From: Putridiphycobacter roseus
GTDB lineage: Bacteria > Bacteroidota > Bacteroidia > Flavobacteriales_D > Crocinitomicaceae
DNA: 64,000 nucleotides
Assembly: GCF_003234935.1 (NCBI RefSeq)
Contig: NZ_QKSB01000002.1
Span: 516,583-580,582 of the forward strand
Reading direction: 5' to 3'
Shown one piece after another: positions 24,153-31,945 of the stretch. The stretch's first letter is position 1; each line of letters opens with the position of its first letter. Below the pieces are notes generated by a model, which worked only from the letters and a program-made list of their open reading frames with translations, was not told where the DNA came from and searched no databases. Made by a program: the position numbers and the translations under genes.

Positions 24153-25562
24153 TACTATTCAGTTTTATAAACCATTCGCCTTATGTGAAAATTAAATTAT
24201 TGTCTCATTCGTTAGCATAAAGTTTGGATAAAAAATCAATAAGGTCTTTTCCTCTCAAATCTTTTGCAATAATTTTCCCTTGCTTATCAATTAAGTAGGT
24301 AGTTGGTAGTTTTTTAATAAAATAATCAACAAACACTTCAGAATCTGGGTTTAAATCTGACACTTGAATCCAAGGCAATTCATCATCAATTACCGCTGCC
24401 TTCCACAATGATTCACTTTCATCACGTGAAACACTTAAAACTACTAAACCATCATCACGATACTTTTCATATAGTGGCTTAACAACATTTACATTTTCTG
24501 CCCGGCAAGGTTTGCACCAAGATGCCCAAAAATCAACTAACACATAATGACCTCGAAAGCTAGACAGACTGATCAATGTATTGTTTGTGTCAGGCAAGGT
24601 AATTTCAGGGGCAATTCCACCCAAAGGCAATGTTAAATATTGTAAATTGAACATATCACTAAACTGTGTGGTATAAATATGTTTAGGATTAGAGTTTTGA
24701 TACCTTTTTACTAACTTATCAAACATCACACTATCTTTTTTTACTGAGTAAAAATTAGTTGCTAGAATTGATGGAAGAAAAAACTCACTTGAATCAGAGA
24801 AGTTTTTATATCTTTTTCTTGCCTTTTCCATTATTTGAAAACCAATTGCTTTATATACTGTTAAGCTATCCTGAATAAGACCATAATTTTGGATTTTGGA
24901 CAAGAGCCCATCAAGCGCAATCATCTCCATTTTTCTCAAATCACGGAATTTTGATAATTCTCTATTAACGGCATCTGCTTCCATAAACTTCGCCGATTTA
25001 GAGAAACTATTTATATCACCTTGAATAGTAAACTGGGCATCATTTGTTGGCACAAAAAAGACGAAATTTTGCTCGGATGCTTTCAAATTTAAAAAAGCAC
25101 CATTAGGATATTGCTTTTTTTGAATCACATTCAACCGATATAATGTGTTAGATTTTAATACAGTATTTTTTGACAAACTAAATTCCCCATTTGTACTCAT
25201 CAAAAGACTATCGTACTGCATAAAAGCAGATGTCGTTAATGCTTTACCAATATTTTTCACTTCAATTAAATAGATGCGATCTACCCAGCTTTTATCTAAT
25301 CCACTTAAAGTAACATTCAAGTCGAAATTTCTAATCGTATCATTACTAAAAGCATTTAGAGAAAAAAAAAGAGATAATAAAATAATTACTTTCATTTGAG
25401 TTTAAATTAAATTATAGTGAAACAATTTATAGATTGATTAAGTATAAGTCAATCTACATCAAGGTTTTTCACATCAATATTATACAACAATACTTAAAAA
25501 AAAGCACTTTTTTTTAAACAATTAAAATTTGCCTTGAAATAGTTAAAATTTGGATGTTTTTA
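24117..25562. repeat. Duplicated segment, copy B (TlpA gene plus flanks)
   Basis: This is the partner of 20508-21956. Homology ends at about 25562, where the sequence changes to TATTGCTAATTCGTGG, which is not in copy A. Confidence 0.93.
24205..25395 (-). CDS. TlpA-family thiol-disulfide oxidoreductase, copy B
   Basis: The 396 residues are identical to copy A except Val345 for Met345, with the same signal peptide and CKPC active site (C294, C297). The five nucleotide differences in the gene include one that changes an amino acid. Upstream, about 165 bases are shared with copy A, so both copies probably have the same promoter. The neighbour upstream (the barrel gene ending at 25596) differs from the one next to copy A. 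Confidence 0.9.
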   Translation of the reverse strand: MKVIILLSLFFSLNAFSNDTIRNFDLNVTLSGLDKSWVDRIYLIEVKNIGKALTTSAFMQYDSLLMSTNGEFSLSKNTVLKSNTLYRLNVIQKKQYPNGAFLNLKASEQNFVFFVPTNDAQFTIQGDINSFSKSAKFMEADAVNRELSKFRDLRKMEMIALDGLLSKIQNYGLIQDSLTVYKAIGFQIMEKARKRYKNFSDSSEFFLPSILATNFYSVKKDSVMFDKLVKRYQNSNPKHIYTTQFSDMFNLQYLTLPLGGIAPEITLPDTNNTLISLSSFRGHYVLVDFWASWCKPCRAENVNVVKPLYEKYRDDGLVVLSVSRDESESLWKAAVIDDELPWIQVSDLNPDSEVFVDYFIKKLPTTYLIDKQGKIIAKDLRGKDLIDFLSKLYANE

Positions 25563-25595
25563 TTGCTAATTCGTGGCGCAGTCAAAAGCATAATT

Positions 25596-26189
25596 TTAAA
25601 AAACGATCCCTAAATTTAAACCTGTACTTTGTCCAAAAACTGAAGAGATCAATGGCTTGTAATAAGCGCCTACATTAATTGCTGTGTTCTTCAATTGAAA
25701 TCGATAATAAGGATTAATTTTTGGAGCGAAATATACACCAACATCACTAGAATTCATAAAGCCAATAGACGCCCCAAAACTTGTAACAGTAGAAAAGGTC
25801 TCGTAACTAGTAACTTCAGGAATCGCATAATTACGAAAACCAGTCTCCAAACTTACGATTAATCCAAATCTTTTTTTATTGGAGTTCAAATCTAAACTAG
25901 CCACTAATCCTGCATGAAAGATACTGTATGGCGACATTTTTTGTCCTACAAAATAACCTTCTTCTTGCCTTGTTGTCGTTCTAAAACCATAAGGCCCTCC
26001 ATAAGAACTTGCGACACCGACATAAAAAGGATTCCCTTTTAGTTGAAAAATCTCTCTTTGATAGGACAATCCGTATACTGCGCCGCGTGAAGGCAGGTAT
26101 AAACCGTATTCTAATTCCAGTTTATTTTTTTGTTGTGCATTAGCTATTGTCGTCAAAACAATAGCAAAAGCAAGTATAATTTTTTTCAT
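25596..26189 (-). CDS. Putative outer-membrane beta-barrel protein, unknown
   Basis: The start at 26189 (MKKIILAFAIVLTTIANAQ) gives 197 residues with a clear signal peptide; the longer frame from 26204 adds MLTST and would spoil it. The remainder alternates beta strands (LELEYGLYLPSRGAVYGLSY and VYFAPKINPYYRFQLK) and ends GLNLGIVF, a hydrophobic residue pattern with terminal Phe as in outer-membrane barrels. The family is not recognised. It lies upstream of TlpA copy B on the same strand and may be cotranscribed, about 200 bases apart. Confidence 0.68.
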   Translation of the reverse strand: MKKIILAFAIVLTTIANAQQKNKLELEYGLYLPSRGAVYGLSYQREIFQLKGNPFYVGVASSYGGPYGFRTTTRQEEGYFVGQKMSPYSIFHAGLVASLDLNSNKKRFGLIVSLETGFRNYAIPEVTSYETFSTVTSFGASIGFMNSSDVGVYFAPKINPYYRFQLKNTAINVGAYYKPLISSVFGQSTGLNLGIVF

Positions 26190-26264
26190 AGTGCTAGTTA
26201 ACAATGAAAACCCAACTAGCTATACAACTAGATGTTAAACATGTTTAATTTTAAGTTTTTTTCA

Positions 26265-26301
26265 TAAAAAAAGCCATTACAAATGAATGCAATGGCTTTT
26301 T
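26265..26301. terminator. Terminator hairpin, family copy 4
   Basis: Stem AAAAAGCCATT / AATGGCTTTTT with the same 12-base loop as the other three copies. It stands after the decayed T9SS gene (minus strand) and before the barrel gene. Confidence 0.85.
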
Positions 26302-26329
26302 GTATTTAATATCTGAGGTTGTTTACACC

Positions 26330-26488
26330 TTATATTTTACTGATTTTTTGTTTATAAACACTTCCTGATTCGTCAACCACATCAATGATGTACAGACCTA
26401 CTTCTAAACTTGAAATAGTAATGTTTTGTTGGTATTTAGTGTTCATTACTATTTGACCGCTTAAGTTATAAGTATTAATGACTGCCTT
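26330..26488 (-). pseudogene. Remnant of a T9SS type A C-terminal sorting domain
   Basis: Reading the minus strand from an in-frame TGA at 26491-26489 gives KAVINTYNLSGQIVM, then ISSLEVGLYIIDVVDE and KQKISKI before a stop at 26332-26330. This is the second half of a T9SS sorting domain (strand, LSGQIV, SLEVGLYII). The first half with YPNP and the whole passenger are missing, and no other frame upstream restores them. It is therefore a truncated leftover, still followed by terminator copy 4. Confidence 0.75.
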
Positions 26489-26493
26489 TCAAT

Positions 26494-26703
26494 TTAATAG
26501 CCACTTTTAAAAAATCTCCAATTAAAGGAAATAAAGGCAAAAGTTCCATCAGAAAACATACTGCTTTCGGGCTTTGTTGCATAATTAACTATTTTTTGAA
26601 TTGGAACAAATCCCTTATCTAAACCCATCAACACTTCAAAGCAATGATTTTTTTTGGTTATAAAATCAATTTCTCTTTTTTTTATTTTTTGAATCGGGGT
26701 CAT
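26494..26703 (-). CDS. Short ORF of doubtful coding status
   Basis: The 69-codon frame is in the otherwise gene-free stretch upstream of the T9SS remnant. Its product (MTPIQKIKKREIDF...FFKSGY) has no signal peptide or recognised domain. It contains two PIQKI words. It may be part of the same decayed locus. I list it because it is the only open frame there, with low confidence. Confidence 0.22.
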   Translation of the reverse strand: MTPIQKIKKREIDFITKKNHCFEVLMGLDKGFVPIQKIVNYATKPESSMFSDGTFAFISFNWRFFKSGY

Positions 26704-26729
26704 AAATTAACAAATTTTTAATACTGTGC

Positions 26730-26770
26730 TTGCATAGCATTGAAAATAATTCGTACCTTGTGCAGACAAG
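26730..26770 (+). promoter_or_regulatory. Promoter (TTG - 21 - TACCTTG) with overlapping palindromic operator
   Basis: TTG at 26730-26732 and TACCTTG at 26754-26760 fit the Bacteroidota promoter with 21-base spacing (the -7 box is one T short). CTTGT-GCAG-ACAAG at 26757-26770 is a perfect 5-4-5 palindrome over the -7 box and start site, which is where a MarR dimer would block transcription. It lies 12 bases before the marR ATG. Confidence 0.5.
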
Positions 26771-26782
26771 TTTTAGTAAAAA

Positions 26783-27214
26783 ATGAATAAAGAAGAATTA
26801 TTTGAATTTCACATCCGCAACAATTGGTTTAAAATATCGCGGTATTATAATCAGTTGGCTTCTAAATTCAACATGTCTTTTTCTTGGGGCTTTATTCTAT
26901 TAAATATTGAAAAAAAAGGAACGCCTAGTACCTCACTAGGACCAAAAATGGGCATGGAATCTACCAGCTTGTCACGTACCTTAAAAAAAATGGAGGAGGA
27001 TGGTATTATCATTCGTAAAAATGACGATAACGACAAAAGAAAATCTTTAGTTTTTTTAACTTCCAAAGGACTTTCTATGCGGACTGAAGCCAGAGAAGTA
27101 GTGTTAGATTTCAATCAAAAATTATACAGTAAAATTCCACCAGAAGAAGTCAGAACATTTTTTGACACCATGATGAAAGTGGATAACGTTATTACCCAAT
27201 TATTAGAAAATTAA
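26783..27214 (+). CDS. MarR-family transcriptional regulator
   Basis: The 143-residue protein has the MarR winged-helix layout: helix-turn-helix in GTPSTSLGPKMGMESTSLSRTLKKM (about 52-76) and the wing DGIIIRKNDDNDKRKSLVFLT (about 78-98). It heads the beta-oxidation operon, 19 bases before the FadN-like gene, so it probably senses an acyl-CoA or fatty acid and represses the operon (inference from position). A palindrome overlaps its own promoter, suggesting autoregulation. Confidence 0.9.
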   Translation: MNKEELFEFHIRNNWFKISRYYNQLASKFNMSFSWGFILLNIEKKGTPSTSLGPKMGMESTSLSRTLKKMEEDGIIIRKNDDNDKRKSLVFLTSKGLSMRTEAREVVLDFNQKLYSKIPPEEVRTFFDTMMKVDNVITQLLEN

Positions 27215-27233
27215 TCGCATTAAAATACAAAAC

Positions 27234-29636
27234 ATGAATCGAAACATTAAAAAAGTAGCAGTATTAGGATCCGGAGTAATGGGATCTGCAATTGCTTGCC
27301 ATTTTGCCAATATTGGACTTGAAGTCTTATTATTGGACATGGTTCCGCGTGAATTGACCGACAAGGATAAAGCAAAAGGTTTAACCTTAGAAGATCCGGC
27401 GGTAAGAAACAGTATTGTAAACCATCACTTTACAAATGCTTTAAAATCTAAACCCTCTCCTATTTACAAAATGGAGTTTGCTAAAAGAGTCACGACCGGA
27501 AACTTTGATGATGATTTTGAAAAAATTAAAGATTTCGATTGGATTATTGAAGTCGTAGTGGAGCGTTTAGATATCAAGCATATCATACTCGACAAGGTAG
27601 ATAAATACCGTACACCAGGCACACTCATTACTTCCAACACTTCTGGTATTCCAATTCACATGATGCTAGAAGGAAAGTCTGATGATTTTCAAGCTTATTT
27701 CTGTGGGACACACTTTTTTAATCCCCCTCGTTATTTACGTTTGTTAGAAATTATTCCAACTGCTAAAACGAAACCTGAAATTGTAGATTTCTTTATGCAT
27801 TACGGTGCAAGATTTTTAGGAAAGAAAACTGTTTTATGTAAAGATACTCCCGCATTTATTGCAAACCGTGTAGGTGTTTACTCTATTATGAGTTTATTCC
27901 ATACTGTGGAAGAAATGGGACTGACGGTTTCTGAAGTGGATAAATTGACAGGTCCTATTTTAGGTCGACCAAAATCTGCTACTTTCCGAACTTGTGATGT
28001 GGTTGGTTTAGATACCTTGGTACATGTTGCCAATGGGGTGAGAGAAAACTGTCCAAACGACGAAGAAAAAGAATCTTTCCAACTGGCTAATTACGTCAAT
28101 AAATTAGTCGAGAACAATTGGTTGGGATCCAAAACCGGTCAAGGTTTTTATAAAAAAGAAGTGGTAGATGGTAAAAAAGCCATTTTAGCTTTAAACTTAA
28201 AAACAATGGAATATGAAGCGCAACCTAAGGCGAATTTTCCTGTTTTTGCCCTGACTAAGACCATTGACAATTTAGCAGAAAGAACCAAAGTGTTGTATTA
28301 TGCTAAGGATAGAGCTGGAGAATTCTACCAAAAATCATTTAATGGAATTTTTGCTTATGTTTCCAATCGTATTCCTGAAATAACCGACGATTTATACAAA
28401 ATTGATGACGCCATGCGTGCTGGTTTTGGCTGGGAGTTAGGTCCCTTCGAATCTTGGGATGCAGTAGGATTAGAAAAATCATTGGCATTGGTAAAAGCAG
28501 CAGGTAAAAAAGTTGCCCCATGGGTTGACGAAATGATTGCCAATGGATTTACTAGTTTTTATAAAATCGAAAACGGTTTAAAGAAATATTACGATTTAAA
28601 AACCAAAGCATATCAAGCCATTCCAGGAACAGAAGATTTATTATTCATTGATAACTTAAGGGATGGAAAAACAGTTTGGAAAAATAACGACTGTCACTTA
28701 ATTGATTTAGGAGATGGCATTTTAAACTTAGAATTCCACACTAAAATGAATACCATTGGTGGTGGTGTTTTACAAGGCATTAATAAAGGAATTGATTTAG
28801 CGGAAACAGCATACAAAGGCTTAGTGATTTCTAATACTGGTCAAAACTTTTCTGCAGGTGCCAATGTAGGTTTAATATTCATGATGGCGGTAGAACAAGA
28901 ATATGATGAGTTGAATTTTGCCATCAAGCAATTTCAAGACACCATGATGCGCATCCGTTATTCTGCTTGTCCAGTAATTGTAGCGCCACATAACATGGCC
29001 TTAGGTGGTGGTTGTGAAATGTCAATGCACGCCGACAAGGTTGTGGCTCATTCGGAGTTATATATGGGCTTAGTTGAATTTGGTGTCGGCTTAATCCCTG
29101 GCGGCGGTGGATCGAAAGAGTTCGCAAAAAGAATTTCTGATAATTTAATTGAAGGTGATGTAAGAATCAACCGATTTAGAGACGCCTTTTTAACCATTGG
29201 TCAAGCCAAAGTATCCACTTCAGCTTACGAAGCATTCGACTTGGGTTACTTGAGACATGGAATTGATGAAGTGGTAATGGATCGTGACTATCAATTAACA
29301 CGTGCCAAAGAAGCATGCCTAGGTTTATATAACGGTGGGTACAGTCAACCTGCAAAAGCAAAAAACATCAAAGTACTCGGACAAGAAGCATTGGGAATTG
29401 TGTATGTAGGCGCAGATTCAATGGAACATGGTAAATACATTTCTGAACACGATAAGTACATTTCTGAAAAATTAGGTTTCGTCATTGCTGGCGGTGACCT
29501 CTCAGAAGTAACCGAAGTAGACGAACAATATTTATTAGACTTAGAAAGAAAAGCTTTCTTAGACCTGTGTACGAAGAAAAAAACATTGGAAAGAATTCAG
29601 AGTATTGTGACGAAAGGGAAGGTACTTAGGAACTAG
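27234..29636 (+). CDS. 3-hydroxyacyl-CoA dehydrogenase / enoyl-CoA hydratase (FadN-like)
   Basis: The 800-residue fusion begins with the NAD-binding domain (VAVLGSGVMGSAIACHFA at about 8-25), then the HAD C-terminal domains (FCGTHFFNPPRYLRLLEI; FGWELGPFESWD). The C-terminal part holds a crotonase domain (about 490-690) with oxyanion-hole segments NTGQNFSAGAN and ALGGGCEMSMHAD. The order (dehydrogenase first, hydratase last) is that of Bacillus FadN, opposite to FadB. It performs the second and third steps of fatty-acid beta-oxidation. It is the second gene of the MarR-led operon, followed by thiolase and acyl-CoA dehydrogenase. Confidence 0.93.
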   Translation: MNRNIKKVAVLGSGVMGSAIACHFANIGLEVLLLDMVPRELTDKDKAKGLTLEDPAVRNSIVNHHFTNALKSKPSPIYKMEFAKRVTTGNFDDDFEKIKDFDWIIEVVVERLDIKHIILDKVDKYRTPGTLITSNTSGIPIHMMLEGKSDDFQAYFCGTHFFNPPRYLRLLEIIPTAKTKPEIVDFFMHYGARFLGKKTVLCKDTPAFIANRVGVYSIMSLFHTVEEMGLTVSEVDKLTGPILGRPKSATFRTCDVVGLDTLVHVANGVRENCPNDEEKESFQLANYVNKLVENNWLGSKTGQGFYKKEVVDGKKAILALNLKTMEYEAQPKANFPVFALTKTIDNLAERTKVLYYAKDRAGEFYQKSFNGIFAYVSNRIPEITDDLYKIDDAMRAGFGWELGPFESWDAVGLEKSLALVKAAGKKVAPWVDEMIANGFTSFYKIENGLKKYYDLKTKAYQAIPGTEDLLFIDNLRDGKTVWKNNDCHLIDLGDGILNLEFHTKMNTIGGGVLQGINKGIDLAETAYKGLVISNTGQNFSAGANVGLIFMMAVEQEYDELNFAIKQFQDTMMRIRYSACPVIVAPHNMALGGGCEMSMHADKVVAHSELYMGLVEFGVGLIPGGGGSKEFAKRISDNLIEGDVRINRFRDAFLTIGQAKVSTSAYEAFDLGYLRHGIDEVVMDRDYQLTRAKEACLGLYNGGYSQPAKAKNIKVLGQEALGIVYVGADSMEHGKYISEHDKYISEKLGFVIAGGDLSEVTEVDEQYLLDLERKAFLDLCTKKKTLERIQSIVTKGKVLRN

Positions 29637-29649
29637 GTTCCTAAAGTAT

Positions 29650-29670
29650 TGAGTCATGAGTCAATAGTCG
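29650..29670 (-). repeat. Heptamer repeat, inverted orientation (left of the four-helix gene)
   Basis: Three 7-base units, TGAGTCA, TGAGTCA, ATAGTCG, read NNGACTN on the minus strand. A small palindrome, AGGAAC-TAG-GTTCCT, overlaps the FadN stop codon just before it (29629-29643). Confidence 0.65.
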
Positions 29671-29685
29671 TTAGAAATAAAATAA

Positions 29686-30030
29686 ATGAATAATTATAAA
29701 GGATTAATAGTTTGGCAAAAATCGATTGAATTGGTTGAAAAAACCTATCAATTGGTGATAGAACTCCCTGAATCGGAAAAGTATACTTTTATTTCTCAAA
29801 TAACACGAAGCGCTTTATCTGTCCCTTCAAACATAGCTGAAGGAGCTGGAAGAAAGAGCAATAAAGATTTTAGCAGATTTTTATCTATTGCAAATGGGTC
29901 AACATATGAATTAGAAACTCAATTAATATTGGTAAATAAAATATTTAAAATTAATACAGATACAATTTTAGCGCTTATAGAAGAGATTCAAAAAATGATA
30001 TATTCTCTTGACAAGAATTTAAATAAATAA
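29686..30030 (+). CDS. Four-helix-bundle protein (23S rRNA intervening-sequence S23/TIGR02436 family)
   Basis: The 114-residue protein has the family pattern: LIVWQKSIELVEKTYQLV at the start, then FISQITRSALSVPSNIAEGAGR near residues 42-63, then a long helix to the C-terminus. The fold is a pentameric four-helix bundle first seen in intervening sequences of 23S rRNA, and the avd proteins of diversity-generating retroelements are relatives. Most stand-alone copies have no known role. It sits within the beta-oxidation operon between FadN and thiolase, and inverted heptamer arrays flank it on both sides, so it looks inserted there. Confidence 0.9.
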   Translation: MNNYKGLIVWQKSIELVEKTYQLVIELPESEKYTFISQITRSALSVPSNIAEGAGRKSNKDFSRFLSIANGSTYELETQLILVNKIFKINTDTILALIEEIQKMIYSLDKNLNK

Positions 30031-30051
30031 TATTAACTCATTTTGTCTAAA

Positions 30052-30079
30052 CACTAAAGACTAAAGACTAAAGACTAGA
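30052..30079 (+). repeat. Heptamer repeat (right of the four-helix gene)
   Basis: Four 7-base units, CACTAAA, GACTAAA, GACTAAA, GACTAGA, end 2 bases before the thiolase ATG. They are in the opposite sense to the array at 29650-29670. Confidence 0.85.
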
Positions 30080-30081
30080 AT

Positions 30082-31260
30082 ATGACAACAGCATACATAG
30101 TAAAAGCATACAGAACCGCAGTTGGTAAAGCCAATAAAGGCGGGTTCAGATTTACAAGACCAGATGACTTGGCTGCAGATGTAATTAAATACATGTTAGC
30201 CGAAGTACCACAATTAGATCAAACATTAATTGATGATGTGATTGTGGGTAACGCCATGCCTGAAGCAGAGCAGGGATTGAATGTAGGACGTTTTATTTCC
30301 TTAATGGGCCTAGACAATAATAAGGTTCCCGGAATGACAGTAAACCGCTATTGTTCTTCCGGCATAGAAACTATGGCCATAGCCAAGTCTAAAATTGAAG
30401 CAGGCATTGCCGATATCATTATTGCTGGTGGAACAGAGTCTATGTCGGCCATTGCAATGGGTGGATGGAGAGTGGTTCCAAATGCTAAAGTTTCTAAAGA
30501 GCATGCCGACTGGTATTGGGGAATGGGAAACACTGCAGAAGAAGTTGCTGCCAAATATCACATTACCAGAGAAATGCAAGATGAATTTGCTTATCACTCT
30601 CACATGAAGTCTTTAAAAGCTATTAAAGAAGGAAAATTTAAAGATCAAATTGTTCCTATTTCAGTCAATGAGGTATATCTAGATAAAAATGGAAAAAGAG
30701 CAGAAAGAGTAAATATTGTAGATACAGATGAAGGTCCAAGATTTGGTACTTCTGTTGAAGCATTAGCCAGGTTGAGACCTGTTTTTCAAAATGGAGGGAC
30801 AGTGACTGCTGGAAACTCTTCTCAAATGTCAGATGGTGCAGCTTTTGTACTCATGATGTCAGAAGAAATGGTAAAAAAATTCGATTTAGAACCAATCGCA
30901 AGACTTGTCTCTTACAAAGTAGTTGGCGTACCACCAAGAATAATGGGAGTTGGTCCGGTTGAAGCAATTCCTGGGGCAATTAAAATGGCTGGCTTAAAAC
31001 AAAACGATATTGACTTATTTGAATTGAACGAGGCATTCGCTTCCCAATCTCTAGCAGTTATAAAAGAAGTTGGCTTAAATCCTGACATTGTAAATGTAAA
31101 TGGAGGGGCAATCTCACTCGGTCATCCCCTAGGCTGTACAGGAGCAAAACTTTCGGTACAAGTAATGAGTGAATTGAAAAAGAGAAAACAAAAATATGGT
31201 GTTGTTACCATGTGCGTAGGAACAGGACAAGGTGCTGCAGGGGTTATTGAAATGATGTAA
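30082..31260 (+). CDS. Acetyl-CoA C-acyltransferase (thiolase, FadA-like)
   Basis: The 392-residue protein has all thiolase signatures: NRYCSSGIETMA with the acylated Cys91, NEAFASQSLAV, and GHPLGCTGAK with the catalytic His, then CVGTGQGAAG near the C-terminus with the second Cys. It cleaves 3-ketoacyl-CoA to acetyl-CoA, the last step of beta-oxidation, and partners the FadN-like protein. A heptamer array ends 2 bases before the start codon, so its ribosome-binding region is partly made of repeat sequence. No Shine-Dalgarno motif is seen. Confidence 0.95.
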   Translation: MTTAYIVKAYRTAVGKANKGGFRFTRPDDLAADVIKYMLAEVPQLDQTLIDDVIVGNAMPEAEQGLNVGRFISLMGLDNNKVPGMTVNRYCSSGIETMAIAKSKIEAGIADIIIAGGTESMSAIAMGGWRVVPNAKVSKEHADWYWGMGNTAEEVAAKYHITREMQDEFAYHSHMKSLKAIKEGKFKDQIVPISVNEVYLDKNGKRAERVNIVDTDEGPRFGTSVEALARLRPVFQNGGTVTAGNSSQMSDGAAFVLMMSEEMVKKFDLEPIARLVSYKVVGVPPRIMGVGPVEAIPGAIKMAGLKQNDIDLFELNEAFASQSLAVIKEVGLNPDIVNVNGGAISLGHPLGCTGAKLSVQVMSELKKRKQKYGVVTMCVGTGQGAAGVIEMM

Positions 31261-31279
31261 TTGAGTAGTTAGTATTTAG

Positions 31280-31352
31280 CTTTTCCACCGACGCCTGAGG
31301 ATAAAATGGATGATAATCTATTTTATGAACTCGAAGATGGAAGAGGGAAAAG
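31280..31352. other. Imperfect long hairpin between thiolase and GNAT genes
   Basis: Outer arms CTTTTCC (31280-31286) and GGAAAAG (31346-31352) enclose an inner hairpin, AAAATGGAT / ATCTATTTT (31303-31324, 4-base loop, one G-T pair). No T-run follows, so it is not a typical terminator. It could be an mRNA stability element or a decayed insertion. Confidence 0.35.
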
Positions 31353-31422
31353 TGAGGTAATAATTATAGCAGTACGATAGTTTAAGAATATAATAGCAGT
31401 GAAAAAACAGGAGACCAAATAA

Positions 31423-31866
31423 ATGGAAATAAAAGCCCTAAATATCGACCAAATAAAGCAAATAAGACATGAAGTTTTATGGCCACATTTATCTTCTTCG
31501 GATGATTGTGTGCTTGGGCCCGATAATTTTAAGGCAACTTTTCATATAGGTGCCATAGAAAACCATCAAGTTATAGGAACTGCTACTTTTATTATAGAAT
31601 TGAATAAGGAATTTGATACAAAAAGTCAATTCCGTTTAAGAGCCATGGCAACCTTACCCGAGGTGAGAGGCAGAAATGTAGGTCGAGGAATAGTTGAATT
31701 TGCTTTAGAAAAGTTAAAAGCTATGCAAGTGGATTTATTATGGTGCGACGCGCGGTTAAAAGCCACAGGATTTTACGAAAAAATGGGATTCAATAGCGTA
31801 GGTGACATTTACGAAGTCCCTAAAATTGGACCGCATAAATTAATGTACTACACGTTAAATGAATAA
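31423..31866 (+). CDS. GNAT family N-acetyltransferase
   Basis: The 147-residue protein has the GNAT core: LRAMATLPEVRGRNVGRGIVEFAL (motif A, residues about 68-91, with an RGRNVG acetyl-CoA loop) and DARLKATGFYEKMGFNSVGD (motif B). The substrate is unknown. The start has a GGAG (in CAGGAGACC) 9 bases upstream of the ATG, one of the few Shine-Dalgarno-like sites in the window. It lies between thiolase and acyl-CoA dehydrogenase and could be cotranscribed with them; a link to fatty-acid oxidation is not shown. Confidence 0.85.
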   Translation: MEIKALNIDQIKQIRHEVLWPHLSSSDDCVLGPDNFKATFHIGAIENHQVIGTATFIIELNKEFDTKSQFRLRAMATLPEVRGRNVGRGIVEFALEKLKAMQVDLLWCDARLKATGFYEKMGFNSVGDIYEVPKIGPHKLMYYTLNE

Positions 31867-31872
31867 CGTAAA

Positions 31873-31899
31873 GATATGCTACGATTACCTAAGCATATC
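31873..31899. promoter_or_regulatory. 8-bp inverted repeat upstream of the acyl-CoA dehydrogenase
   Basis: GATATGCT (31873-31880) and AGCATATC (31892-31899) are perfect inverted arms with an 11-base gap, 47 bases before the acyl-CoA dehydrogenase ATG. It could be an operator or a weak hairpin. It does not resemble the palindrome at the marR promoter. Confidence 0.35.
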
Positions 31900-31945
31900 G
31901 TAAAACAAAATAGATATAGAATAAATAAAAATTAAAATTAATATT

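Noticed and set aside
20508..25562. TlpA duplication as an assembly artefact
   Set aside because: Five base differences in the gene and others in the flanks, with different neighbours on each side, argue for two real copies.
20485..26782. Insertion sequence or transposon in the TlpA island
   Set aside because: I found direct repeats but no transposase, integrase or terminal inverted repeats, so no known element type can be named.
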